Source: Ampelomyces quisqualis (taxonomy: Eukaryota; Ascomycota; Dothideomycetes; Pleosporales; Phaeosphaeriaceae). Taken from it: 64,000 nucleotides of DNA. The notes beneath the pieces were generated by a model. It was not told the origin of the DNA. It did not search any database and saw nothing but the letters and a program-made list of their open reading frames with translations. The stretch spans positions 1,736,001 to 1,800,000 of the forward strand of contig JAGTXZ010000010.1 of the NCBI GenBank assembly GCA_018398575.1, read 5' to 3'. The position numbers and the translations under genes are program-made. This document shows, piece by piece, positions 31,159 to 43,300 of the stretch (positions are counted from its first letter, which is position 1; every line of letters begins with the position of its first letter).

Positions 31159-34100
31159 GAGCTGCTCTCCCAAGGCAGAGGGAAGTTTTTGTGCATCATG
31201 CGGCGTTTGAATCGGTGTGAGCACAATAGTGATAGGACGATAATGATACCACTGGACATGGCGTCTGACAAGTCTCAGATTTGTAGATTAGAGATTGGCG
31301 CATGTGAGGGTGTTCAGCATACTGCAATGTATGAGGTATATTACTCCTTTGTGTATGCCTTCCCCTCCCCTCCCATATTCCTCTCTTCCCTCACGCGTAT
31401 ATCCGCGCCTGATCACAACGTCTGAATTTCGGCTTGGATGTCTCCTTGGCTACAGCGCCTTGATTGCTCTTGCGCAGCACGATGTCTGAAGCAGCGATCG
31501 ATCATCAAAGCGATCTTCACCAGAGAACTTTGAACGGGTCCTTTGACATCACCACGGAACATCTTCCCGTCGTGCGTACTTCCCGTCGTCGGTCTCGCTT
31601 CCACGATATGGTAGCTCCCTGCATTGCACTAGTTGCAGTTCCTTCAACAGAAGCTTTCATCCCATCCCATCCTTTCGGTATCCTCACCGACAATTCATCC
31701 AAACTCTGCGCCACCAAACAGTCTCAGTATCCAAAAACCAAGGCTTCACACTCTCTGTAAACTCTTCGGGCGAGGGCAGCTTATGTGGTTCGATGTACGG
31801 CAGCGCCATGAGGAAGACATCGCACGTTGTGAAGCTCGTGCGGGCAAAGGCAGCGCAGGCGATTCCATGACGCATGAGTTCGTTGCGTTATATGGGTACA
31901 GTAGAATTGTTCGGGTTGGTTGTGTCGAATGAGTGGTGTCGAGGTTGGACTTGGATCTGCGGTCTCGACAGTAGTGAATGTAGCGTGGACGAAGTGGTCC
32001 GGAATGTAACTTTGTTGGTCCGGTGTTCATCGGTGACAGAGAATGTACGGTACCGTAGATATGTTGTCAAGTTGCGAAATGTTCAAGATGCGGTGTACTT
32101 CACCGCTGACCCACGGGTACTAGGTGATCTTCAGCAGGGGTATTGTGCGGCTGAGGTGTCTGTGGGACCTGTCGTTCCACGAGTCTAGGGTTGTTGTGAT
32201 TGAAAAATATTGCTTGGTTGTAACGCATAAGTTGATGAGAGAAAGTTGTTCGTGCTGTCGATAGCTGTACTTTTCGTAGTGTGTGACAACGCTCGAGTCC
32301 GTAAGGCGGTCGAGATAGCACGAGGAACGGGAGATGTGCGCGTGCTGGAATATCTGCCCAGGTGGTTACAGTAAGCTCAAATCAGACCTAGTGCGTGAGC
32401 TGATTGCGCTACGGTCGTGGTTGAATATACTGGAGGTGGGTCACATGGCTCATGGAATTTCACTACTTATCGACATACTTGTACCAGTACATGAGATGGC
32501 CCTTTTCATCGTAGGTTTCTGCCACTGTATCGAAGAACTTGATTCTCCCAGCGGCACGTTCACTTGCACGAGCTCATGCAGGAGTCTCCCGCTCCATCTC
32601 CGCCACGCCAATAGTCGCAACCTGACTAGGAAAGCTACGAAAAACTGATGCAGTGTAACAGAAGGAGAAGCTCACCTCGACGCCGCATCGACATGAGATG
32701 AAGCTAGCGGTGCTCCATCTTGTGATCAACGACGCGATTGGAGCGTGGTGAGGTGAAGCGCCGTGCTACTGGCTCGCTTGCATTTGACGTTCAACGAATG
32801 ACCGACCTAGGACTAGGTTATGACGTGCCCGCCATGCCTATGAGAATGTTGGACAGCGTAGAAGATGGATATGCAAAGACAAGGGATGTATTGAAACGAT
32901 ATTGAGAAGTATTGATGGACGCGTGGAAGCAGAACAGGCCGAGTGGCACAGTTGAGACTGGTTCGAGTGGACGTGAAAGGAGCGTCCATCAGCAAGCACT
33001 CCAAATGCGCCCATAAAGCTCTGTCCCGCTCGCTTACGTTTCAAAGCCGTCCAAAGTATTATCCCAAATAACTCTCAGTCAATGCAGACTTATGTCTTGA
33101 AGCTAGACAGGCCAGACCAGACTTGTGACTTGACGTATGGTCGTCCGGACCATCAACGATTGTCAGGCCTGGTGATATGTAAAGCTAGGTTTTGCAGGAC
33201 CTCGTGCCTGGAAGTATGTGGGCATGAATATATAAAGATTCTATAGGTGAAAGATGTGGAGACATTGAGGAATCGAGCGAAATGGATGTCCATCATAACC
33301 TCAGGGTGTGACAACGATTTTGCGCGATGAACATTACACATATCGAGCTCCGCAAAGACTTGAGAGCTAGCGACGAGTGAGAAGGAAAGTCAGACATGTC
33401 GGCCTGTGTTTGAAGTTCTGGAAACACTGTGCATCCATTGCAAGAGCTGCTCCTTCGCGCTGTGCCAAGCTCTCCCTTGCTCGAAACTTGCACTACGCCA
33501 GATGGGAAGGCCTATTTCTGTCTATCGTTATACCGGGTCTGGCTTCGAAGTCCGAGTAGTTATCAAGAAGCGTGAATAGTCAAGTAAGTCAAGTCTCGAC
33601 AAGAGTGAGCAAAGGACGCGAGCATAGAATACCCAAGACTAAGCCACGTGCCGTTTGGCACATGCACCGATGAGAATTGATCCCACATTTCGTTCATTCC
33701 ATCTTTCTTCCGTCTCTTGCACTCTGCTGGTAGCGCAGTCAGAGTCTTCCTGGCTGATCTATTGTTGTTGCCGAACAGGTGAGACGCACAGCTAGGGACG
33801 CACACATGTAATCAGTACAATGTAACGTCAAACATGGTAACGACTATTCATACTGCGGGAAGGTCGTACACTCGTACTTTACATCTAAGAGACCTCAGAC
33901 TCAGAAGCTCGTGGCATTTGCGAACTCCGCTACCACACGGAGACAACGCTTCTGATGTATGCATGTTTTGCCTTCTCAACTGGCTCGATAGACTGGATTG
34001 GTCTCGCCTGCTCGTGGATATTGTTCGGTTCGTTGCACGCGCCCGCCGGTGAGGGTCGCCTACAGTTCCTAAAGGAGCTTACGATGCGCCTCGTGTCTAC

Positions 34101-35227
34101 GGAAGATGTCTGCCCGATGCAGGTAACGGAAGTCTTACCGCAACGTGTCGACACCGAATACGGTTGTGGCGCGAATAGGCGTAGCGGCACGGCTACGCTC
34201 CATCAGGCTAGATGCCGTTACATTTGTGGCGCCGTGGATCGCAGCCTGTTTCGACGCTGATGTTCCCTCGACCGCACTTCAACAATGATGCAGTCGCGCC
34301 TGTGTGTTTGCGGAACATGGGTCCGCTGTCACGGTGCTTGCGCAGAAATCTCCTGCTGGGTCCCTTGACAACTCTTGCTACCGATCACGCGATTCTAACC
34401 CCGATCAGCTCACCATCCTCGATGCTGCTACGCAGGTGCGGGACGCCCACATGGTTACAGGAACGGTTCACTTGGCGCAGCTTGGTCTTTACGGAATACG
34501 ACTGCCGATTTTTGGCTGTCGGGACAGCTCTATACGAGACGAATGCGACCTGGGGTAATTTAGGCAGGTTAGGCTTAGGTATGTAGTTGCTCGCTTTCGA
34601 CGCGGAGCAACCAAGTTCAACACAGAAAGCCAGTAGCAGACGATGACTTCCCTGCCGCCGGTGATGCCCTGCAGAACTGTGGATAGTTCTCGCCTCTACT
34701 TCCAGCAAGGGCCGACTTCTTTACATCGCGGGCCTGGTTACCCAAAGCATGAACCCCTTTACTACGTCTTCCCCACTGTAACTCACGCGCGTGCCGATCA
34801 GCCCAAGGTCTTTGTGGGCTACCACCTGTGTCGATATTGGTCTTATTGGAGGACCACTCATGCAGCAGGCCGCCTGCCCAACTACCCTTGTACTACCCCA
34901 GAATATACCCTGGTCTCTGCATAACTGCCATGTTGGCCAAGGCGCTTGTTTGTCGTGCTGGGAGCGTTTGCTTGGTCGCTCCAAGCCGGAAAACAGGTGA
35001 AGGTGTTGGAGGCCTAATTGCGGGTAGATACTTGGCACGAAGAGGTGAAAGCATAGGGTGAGCTTGAGCACAGACTGTATTCTCCAGGTGAATCACGCGC
35101 CACTAGCAGCTCTTGCCCTACGTTCACAAAAGAGCCCTAGGCTTCCTTCCTCCTTGATTCCACATCGTGCTACTGTCTGGCTCTACTATACTGGAGCTAT
35201 CACTTGGCAATATGAAGACTTTCTACA
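31159..35227. other. 4-kb gene-poor region
   Basis: No gene I can support. Open frames are short, overlapping and motif-free on both strands. The one with the most protein-like composition is a 63-codon minus-strand frame at 31875-31684 (TCDVFLMALPYIEPHKLPSP, then WFLDTETVWWRRVWMNC), perhaps the end of a truncated gene. Base composition is not AT-rich, so RIP-type decay is not obvious. The right end should hold the transporter promoter. Confidence 0.4.
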
Positions 35228-37001
35228 ATGTCTATGGCAAGTTTGTGATTGCTGAGGCGCGACTCTATGGGTCTAACAATGCGTAGCCATCTGCGGATTC
35301 GCCGCCATTGGCGGTGGGCTTTTCGGTTTCGACATCTCATCCATGGCAGGCGTGCTAGGCACGCCAGCGTACAAGAAATACTTTGATTCTCCTAGCGGAA
35401 CTCGCCAGGGAGGCATCACTGCCGCTATGCCTGCGGGATCGCTCTTCGGTGCTTTGTGTTCCTCCTTCTTGGCAGACAGTCTCTCCCGCCGCACTGCAAT
35501 CCAGATCGCCGCTCTTGTATGGATCATTGGTGCCATCTTCCAAGCAGCAGCCAATGGTGTGGCTCTTCTTTGCGTCGGTCGTGTCGTTGGCGGTTGGGCC
35601 ATCGGTGTCTGTTCCGCCATCGTCCCCGTTTACCAGGCCGAGATTGCCCCAAAGAATATTCGTGGACGTGTAGTTTCACTTCAACAGTGGGCTATTACTT
35701 GGGGTATACTCATCCAATACGTAAGCCAAGAACAAACATGACTGTTTTGGAATTAGATGCTGATCAGCAACAGTTCATTCAATACGGTTCATCATTCGTG
35801 GACGGAGGCGTCAAGAACGAGCAGCAAGGTACTGCAGCTTTCCGTATCCCCTGGGGTATTCAAGCTGTCCCCGGTGCTATTCTTCTCGGTGGTCTCTTCT
35901 TCTTCCCCCGCTCTCCTCGATGGCTCGCTTCCAAGGATCGCTGGGAAGAGGCCCTCTCCGTGCTCGCCCATCTCCACGGTGGCGGCGACTTGAACCATCC
36001 CAAGGTGTTGGCCGAGTACAAGGAAATTGAGGAAGCGCTTGCTTTCGAACGCGAGCAGGCTGAGACCAGCTTTGGCGCTCTCATGAAACCTCGCATTCTT
36101 AAGCGCGTCATGCTCGGCATGTCAATCCAGGCGTGGTCGCAACTGTGCGGTATGAACATCATGATGTATGTTTAAATTTTGGGGCGACTTGTGGACTTGC
36201 AAACTGACGAGTGACAGGTACTACATCGTCTTCATCATGCGCGGGGCCGGTATCGCCGACGAGCTCCTCACCGCATCTATCCAGTACATCATCAACGTCG
36301 CAATGGTGAGTTGCCCGAACACCATCACAGTAAAACACAGCTGACGATTCTAATCACAGACTCTACCTGCCATCATATATCTTGACAGATTCGGGCGTCG
36401 TCCTGCCCTTCTGATCGGGTCTTTCCTCATGGCAACATTTTTGTTTACAACTGGAGCGCTTCAAGCATCTTACGGCATTCCGAACCCGAATCTTGATGAC
36501 AAGGACATCTCATGGGTTGTTCCGAAGGAGCATTCTGCAGTGTCGAAGGGCATCGTCGCGTGCTCATACCTGTTCGTCGCCTCGTTCGCAACCACGTGGG
36601 GACCCGTCTCCTGGACCTACCCATCCGAAATCTTCCCAGCCAAGGTACGCGCGAAGGCCGTTAGCTTAGCGACAGCGACAAATTGGACCTTCAACTGTAT
36701 TTTGGCGTTCGCTGTGCCTCCCCTGCTATGGAGCATCAACTGGAAGATGTACATGATCTTCGGCACCTTCAACGCCCTAGCGTTCATCCACATGTTCTTC
36801 ACCGCACCCGAGACCAAAGGCAAGACTCTTGAAGAAATGGACGATGTCTTCGACTCTGGTATTCCTGCTTGGAAAGCGGGTAAGGTTGGTTCGCGTCTTG
36901 ATCAGATTGAGCGTGACATCGAGACTGGTCACCTGAAAGTCGGAATCACGGGCCGTGGCCACAGCCGCACTGAAGATGTCGCAGTCGAGCCCAAGGCATA
37001 G
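35228..37001 (+). CDS. MFS sugar transporter (hexose/polyol type)
   Basis: Exons 35228-35240, 35287-35720, 35774-36165, 36218-36305 and 36360-37001 give 522 residues with twelve expected membrane segments. Sugar porter (Pfam PF00083) signatures are present: GGGLFGFDISSMAGVLGT, GRVVGGWAIGVCSAIVPVYQ-type loop, the PESPR-like FPRSPRWLA after TM6, DRFGRRPALLIG after TM8, and PETKGKTLEEMDDVF at the C-terminal end. It moves a sugar or polyol across the plasma membrane, probably with protons; substrate not predictable. The 13-nt first exon (MSMA) is an inference from phase: the more obvious ATG at 35212 cannot splice in frame. The third exon could begin six bases earlier. Confidence 0.9.
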
Positions 37002-37578
37002 ATGTTTACTTTGAGTGTTTCGGCACCATGCAGACCTCGGTCTGAACATTTGGACTGTCTGGCTTTGTGCGTCACTTGTTTCACTGGGTTGGATCTACAT
37101 GTGCAGCGCTGCACGTCGGGTACTTGGACAACCATATATTCAACATCTTGGATGAGATGTCGGATCATCACACAATAGGACTAGGTTGTGGATTTCATTC
37201 CATCGCGGACAGCTTCACGAAGTACAATTCGTGGCAAATGCTGATACACCTCCATTATTTAACATGCTTACTACCTTAGTATAATGGTGTTTTGTGGTAT
37301 GCACCAGACCCAAAAGATGTGACGAAGCTTTCACGGCGCGCGAACTTGGCCCATCCATATTATTAGAGGGTACAGGAATCTTTTTCAAACGATCGAGCAC
37401 CAGCCTCCAAGTATTCATTGCTTTTTACTTTGGCCTTGGACACAAGATGGAGGCCATATAAGCCTCTGGCTACAACACAGCTTCGAATTGCATCACCGTC
37501 AAAGTTATCGTATTCACATCACCCGCGCCATACGATGTGAAAAGTGGCCTGTAGGAATGGATTCATAGTTTGACCATT
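37002..37578. other. intergenic, convergent 3' ends
   Basis: Between the convergent transporter and ISA2 genes; nothing recognised. Confidence 0.45.
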
Positions 37579-38256
37579 TTATAATTTGATATCAAAACTC
37601 GTCCCGCAGCCACAACTACTCGTGGCCCCCGGTATGCCAGTGATCTTGAACTGACTGCCTATCAGCTCCATGGTATAATCGACCGTACTACCGTTCAATA
37701 GCTCCAGACTCGATTCATCAATGACCACCTTTTCGCCCTTTTCGCCTTCAAACACGGTATCCTCTTCTGTTGCAGGTGACTTGCCCAGATCTGTCAGATC
37801 CATCAGATACTGGAAACCGTGGCAGCCACCACTTTCGATGCTGACTCGTAGTGCGAGATTCGGGTTCCGGTCGCCCGAGGCTATTGCGTGTAGTCGGTTC
37901 GACGCGCGTGGAGATATGGCAATCTTCATGGGATTTCCCGACTCATCATTTCGAGGGTTGTATACTGCTTGAGCCGGGCGGGCGGCGGACGGGTCGATGG
38001 CTGTGGCCAAGGTGCGTCGAGGTAGGCGCTGTGAAGGACCAGACAGGGCGCTGGCTGTGGAAGCTGGAAAAGCTGTATGCGTCTGTCTTGAAGTATGCGG
38101 TGCAAAAAAGTCAAGGTATAGTAGCCGAGCCGTGGCGGCAGCAGTTGCTTTGGTGAAAGCTCTCGATGATGGTTGTAAGGCGTGCAAGCGCTTGATGACT
38201 GCAGGACTCCTCGATGCGCGCAGACATGATGCGCATATGTTTAGTGTGGATGCCAT
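37579..38256 (-). CDS. ISA2: mitochondrial iron-sulfur assembly protein Isa2
   Basis: Single exon, 225 residues. A-type scaffold/carrier protein needed, with Isa1 and Iba57, to make [4Fe-4S] clusters in mitochondria. The first 85 residues are basic and Ser/Ala-rich (SPAVIKRLHALQPSSRAFTK), a mitochondrial presequence. The HesB/IscA core has the three invariant cysteines: Cys145 in ESGGCHGFQYLMDL and Cys215/Cys217 in SSCGCGTSFDIKL. It lies head to head with kynureninase, 301 bp apart. Confidence 0.94.
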   Translation of the reverse strand: MASTLNICASCLRASRSPAVIKRLHALQPSSRAFTKATAAATARLLYLDFFAPHTSRQTHTAFPASTASALSGPSQRLPRRTLATAIDPSAARPAQAVYNPRNDESGNPMKIAISPRASNRLHAIASGDRNPNLALRVSIESGGCHGFQYLMDLTDLGKSPATEEDTVFEGEKGEKVVIDESSLELLNGSTVDYTMELIGSQFKITGIPGATSSCGCGTSFDIKL

Positions 38257-38557
38257 GGTAAGAGGTGGCGGTAGTGAATGTCGTCCGAGTAGGTGGTAGG
38301 TGTTGTAGATAGCAGAATCGCGGCTCTGAGGTCATCGCCGGACTTCGACAATCGCGGTTCTGGCCGGCTTAGTCATCACCCACCATCGAATGAGCCACCA
38401 AGTCCAGCCCCACTTGGTCTGCCTAGAACGTTCATCCGCTGTGTCTTCCACGGCCGGTCGTGCATCAGTAAAAGATCTCTACGCAATCGTGTCCGAGAGG
38501 CGGCCCTTCCATCGCAGAAATCACCTAGCCGTTCACCTCTCTTCACGCATCGCTGGG
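38257..38557. promoter_or_regulatory. shared divergent promoter, ISA2 / kynureninase
   Basis: 301 bp between start codons. A TTAGTCA sequence at 38369-38375 matches a Yap-type bZIP site; one 7-bp match is weak evidence. Confidence 0.4.
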
Positions 38558-40105
38558 ATGTCCGAGCCCAACAATCAGTACACTCATATCGAAGACGCGG
38601 AGCTATGCTCAAAGCAATTCGCCAAGAAGGAAGACGAAAAGGATGCATTGAGCAAACTTAGGAGCGAGTTCATAATACCCACAAAGGGCGATCTCAAGAA
38701 TAAGAAATTTGATTTCAAACAGAAACATGACACCACTTCGCAGAATAACAGCAATGACAAGTCAATATATCTTTGCGGCAACTCGCTAGGCTTGCAACCT
38801 CGACGAACGAAAGAGTATGTCAATCGATATCTGGATACGTGGGCATCGAAAGGGGTGTTGGGTCACTTCACAGAGTACGAAGGAGGATTGCCGCCATGGC
38901 TACACCTCGATGAAGCGCTCAAAGAGCAGACTGCCAAGATAGTGGGAGCATTGCCCAGTGAAGTGGTCATCATGGAAACCCTGACTGCAAATCTTCATCT
39001 TCTCATGTCGAGCTTCTACCGGCCCACGAAAGACAGGTCGAAGATTATTATCGAGAGCAAAGCGTTTCCGAGCGATCATGTAGGTTTCTTTCAAATTCAG
39101 ACATGCATGATTTAGCTGACTTGTAAACAGTATGCTGCCCTCTCACAAATTGTGCACAACAATTTTGATCCTTCTGCACTCATTACCATCGAGCCACCAT
39201 CGTCAAATTCGCCATACCTATCTAACGAACACATTCTCTCGATTATCTCGCAACACGCCGCCACAACTGCGCTTGTGCTACTTCCGGGTATCCAATTCTA
39301 CTCCGGTCAATTCTTCGACATCGAGCTCATTACGAGGCACTGCCATACCCTGGGCATAATAGTAGGCTGGGACCTAGCCCACGCTGTGGGCAATGTGCCA
39401 CTAAAGTTGCATGATTGGAACGCCGACTTTGCAGCGTGGTGCAACTACAAGTACATGAACGGCGGCCCAGGAGTCATTGGCGGAGCATTTGTCCACGAAC
39501 GACACGGCAAGGTCGAACGCGCAGCCGGCGACTCGAAAATCAACAACGACACGCCACTCACCTATCGCCCTCGTCTCAGCGGCTGGTGGGGCAGTGACAA
39601 ATCCAGCAGATTCCGCATGGACAATAACTTCGTTCCCATAACCGGCGCAAGCGGCTTCCAGCTCAGCAACCCCAGCGCACTGGACATGACGTCCGTCATG
39701 GCAAGCCTCGATGTCTTCTCCCTAACCACAATAGACGCGCTGCGCGAACGCAGTCTGCGCCTGACAGGCTATCTCGAGGCTCGACTGCTGCGGTACGAAG
39801 GCGGCGAAGCGCCGTATACAATTATCACGCCGTCGAATCCGGCAGAACGCGGCGCGCAACTCAGCGTACTTTTGAAGCCTGGGCTGTTGGACCACGTTCT
39901 CCACCATCTTGAGGAGAACGACGTGGTTGTCGATGAGCGGAAGCCTGATGTCTTGAGAATTGCACCCGCGCCGTTGTACAACACTTTTCTCGATGTTCAT
40001 CGCTTCATTGTCATCTTTCACGAAGCTTGCCGCAAAGCTCTGGCGATGCCTGGTGGAGCAGGCGAACGTGGCAAAGGTGTTCCAGATGGCATCGCAGCTA
40101 CGTAA
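38558..40105 (+). CDS. BNA5: kynureninase
   Basis: Exons 38558-39079 and 39131-40105 give 498 residues. A PLP enzyme that cleaves kynurenine or 3-hydroxykynurenine to (hydroxy)anthranilate and alanine in tryptophan breakdown and de novo NAD synthesis. Family blocks: YLCGNSLGLQPRRTKEYVNR, GHFTEYEGG, IMETLTANLHLLM, GWDLAHAVGN, and AAWCNYKYMNGGPGVIGG with the PLP lysine near residue 281. Length is usual for the fungal enzyme (about 460-500). The start at MSEPNNQ is preferred, although the frame is open upstream; the residues before it look like leader. Confidence 0.95.
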
Positions 40106-40384
40106 GACTCGTCATACCTAGAGCGTCAACATTGGACATTGAGGCAGACATTGATTTCCAGCCACGCATGTACCCAAGCAACGCATAATTTCCCAACACA
40201 TCATAATCTAGATAGACATGGGGGAGACGGTTGAAGTAAACATAATGAGATTTCGCAACGAGAGCTCGCAACGTGATGTAGACCACCAACGCCATCATGA
40301 CGTGAGACCGTGACTCCGCACATCCAAAGATGATCCTAGCCGTAGCTATCCTTCACACGCCGTATACACATCCGGTGGCCTATT

Positions 40385-43300
40385 CTACGCCTTCAGTGCA
40401 AAAGAGAACAAGTTATCCATCTGTACCCACTGCCTTCCGTTTCTCTCCAACCACCTATCTACCACGCTCTTCAGGGTCCCGAACCTCTCCCGATTGACTT
40501 CGGCAAGAACCTTCATCTTCTCTCTACTCTCGCCCTCCAAGTTGATGACATCATCTTTTGCGACGCGATCAACGTCGAACAAGCTTTGAAAGTAAAGCAA
40601 TTGGTTCCATACATCCCGCTCCTTCATCTCGTAGTGCATCTTACCAAGGCAGTCTTTCGCAAGACCCTTGGGTCCAAGACATCTTGACCCATATACGCTG
40701 ATTTGTCGAGAACGATTGCCACATTGTGGATCATCGCAAACGAGATGGCCGGCGTAGTACGAGGCGAGAAACTGGCGAATCGAGGTTTCCAGTTGTGCTA
40801 CTATGCTGACAGTGTGTAGTGTGTTCCCGCAGCTGGTGTTGGGACATCGTACTCCTTCGTGACTAATGGTCTGCAGCTTTGCCAATGAAGCTGATGGTGC
40901 TGTAGATGAAAGACCTTGAAAGGGAAAGGTGGTTGTGCACCCACGGCAGCGCAGCCAGAGTGGCGCACAGGCTTGGAAGCGCACCGAGTCCGGAATCTGA
41001 GACTCTAGCGGGTGCACCTCCGTGTCTTCTTGGGTGACACCTGATGATGTATTGACGCGATACTTTGACGTGTCCAGACCGAGACACGATGCCAGTAAAG
41101 TAATGTTCGTGCCAGTGATGGGAGCACATAAACGCTCAACTGGGGGAAGAATTTGTTTGTGGAGGTAGTAATCGATGTCTGGTTTCAGTCCACTTTCGGA
41201 CTTCAGAACCTCGTCCACTGGGAAGGCGTTCTTCGCTGCGTTCTCTGCCGATCCGCTTGATTCGCCAGTGATAATGAACGACATGACGTCTTTCGCCTTG
41301 ACGTGCTTTCCCTTTGCCTGGAGACGAAGAGCGACCTGTACCGAAGGCATGGAATTACCGTTTGGGTATTCCTTAGGATTCTTGCCGAGCTGTGTATAGA
41401 TAGTGTATTTTCGGGTCGGGATGCTGTATTCGCGCATCTGCTTGGACAACTCGCGAAGATGGTTGTGGATCTTCTCCACGACGACTTCTGGATCCTCGCC
41501 ACTGAGTAAGAAGTTGAGCAATTCACTGTGACACTGTTAGCACGGTGACGTGGCGGCGCGAGCGGCCTGAACATACGTTGAAGTCTCCTTCGACAAAGCG
41601 CAATACTCCCTGCGCCTCATATCTAGGCCCTTGACCTCGAGTTTCTCGATGTACTTGCCATCCACGGGTACCATATTAATGGCGGCATACTTCTTCTTGG
41701 CGTGAAGCAAAATGCGACGGAAGACGTTGTCGATGTCAATCTCGAGCAGCCTGTAGCTATCGTTGACTAGCTTCTTGAATTCGTTACCCAGTTTCAGGGC
41801 TTCCTGGATGTTGTCGACATTGGTATTGATCATGACGGAGTCCGTGTCTCCATAAATAACACGCAGCATCTTCTCTTCCGCCATGTCTTTTGTTCGGCGA
41901 AGAATTTCTCGACCCTTGTAAGTCGTGAGCATAGCAAGTGGACGTGCGTAAAATCGAGACTTTGTGTAACCAAGACAACCGTACATAGAGTTGGCAGTAA
42001 GCTTCAGGGCAAGTTGCTTGATGTCCCAAGTAGCTAGTTGATCAGCTGTTGCGTCTTTGGCCTTCATGAGTTTCTTGACTTCTCGTCGGCGAGAAACGAG
42101 CGTTGCGATGAGTCGTGGTAGGATACCTTGGTCCTGGTTCTCGGGAACCTCAGGCACTTTGTCGTCGTCCTCGGATAGGTCGGCTCGTTCGACAGTCGTG
42201 AAACAGATGTTGAACTCCTGGATGATGCTGGGGTAAAGAGAATTGAAGTCCATGACCAGGATGAACTTGTCATACAAACCCTTCTCCGGCTCAAAGACAA
42301 GACCACCCTTGAATTTATCCTTTTTCTTCACATCTGCGCCTTCTTCCCCCTCGGCGGCTTCTTCTTCAGCTTTTATCTTGCTTTTACCCCATTGCTTGTC
42401 GGGGCAAATGTATTTGTTCTTGTGAAACTCGTGTAGCAGAATGTATTCGTTTCGCTCGGCGCGGGTACCGCTCAACGTGCGAGCCCACGAATTGCCGGCA
42501 AGATTGGTCAAAACCTTGGTGAGTGGAAGCATCTGCACCTTCATCGAGATAGCAGCAATAAAGTATGCATCGGCTTGGCAGTGCTTGACATAGTTCAGTA
42601 AGCCTTCTTTGGTCGTTGCCCACCCCTTCAAGGCAGCTTCGTTATCGAGCTCCTCGCGTCGTTTGTTAAGGACGAGTTGGCACATTTCCTCAAGACTCCA
42701 GGACTGACACTTGGTCATGAGAGACTTTCCAAGGTCGTTGGCGAGATCACAGAGTAGGCGCCCAGAGGCCAATTGTTTCTCGGCAAAGAAACTACCACCG
42801 CCTTTGCCCATGTTCTTTGGCCAGTCACTCCTCTTGACACGTCCAATACGATGCCATCCCGGAGTTTTCTTCTCGCGAAGACGGCTCAGTAATACACTGT
42901 AGTCAACATCGTCCAAACGATGTCCAACAAGTACGTCAGGGTCATGTCGCTGGAACATTGCCATCAGCAGACTAAGGAGTTCTTGCTCAGTTCTGACAAG
43001 CTTGAAGTTTCCTTTGAGCTTGGCAGCTTCGGCTTGAAAACCAGTAGGGAATGCGGTGCCGTTCGGTCGGAGGAGTGTGAAGCTCTTCGCCTGCATTTCG
43101 TCGATAGGCGTAGTGTCGCTCAAGGAGAAGTTGTCATAGATCATAGCGCTAGCCATGAGGATTTCTTGCTTGTTCTCCTTGGCGTTGAATGCGGTGCGGA
43201 GGGAGAGACTCATCAGCGTCATAGGTGGAGCATCCAAGTTGTCCGAGTTGCTCAGCACAGTGATACTGTTAGGCTTGTTCACTTGAACTTCCAGCTTACA

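Noticed and set aside
34980..35061. GVGGLIAGRYLARRG, like a flavin/NAD-binding loop
   Set aside because: Only about 20 codons, no further flavoprotein blocks in either direction.
31159..35227. RIP-mutated transposon
   Set aside because: Base composition is balanced and no transposase or reverse transcriptase fragments are recognisable.
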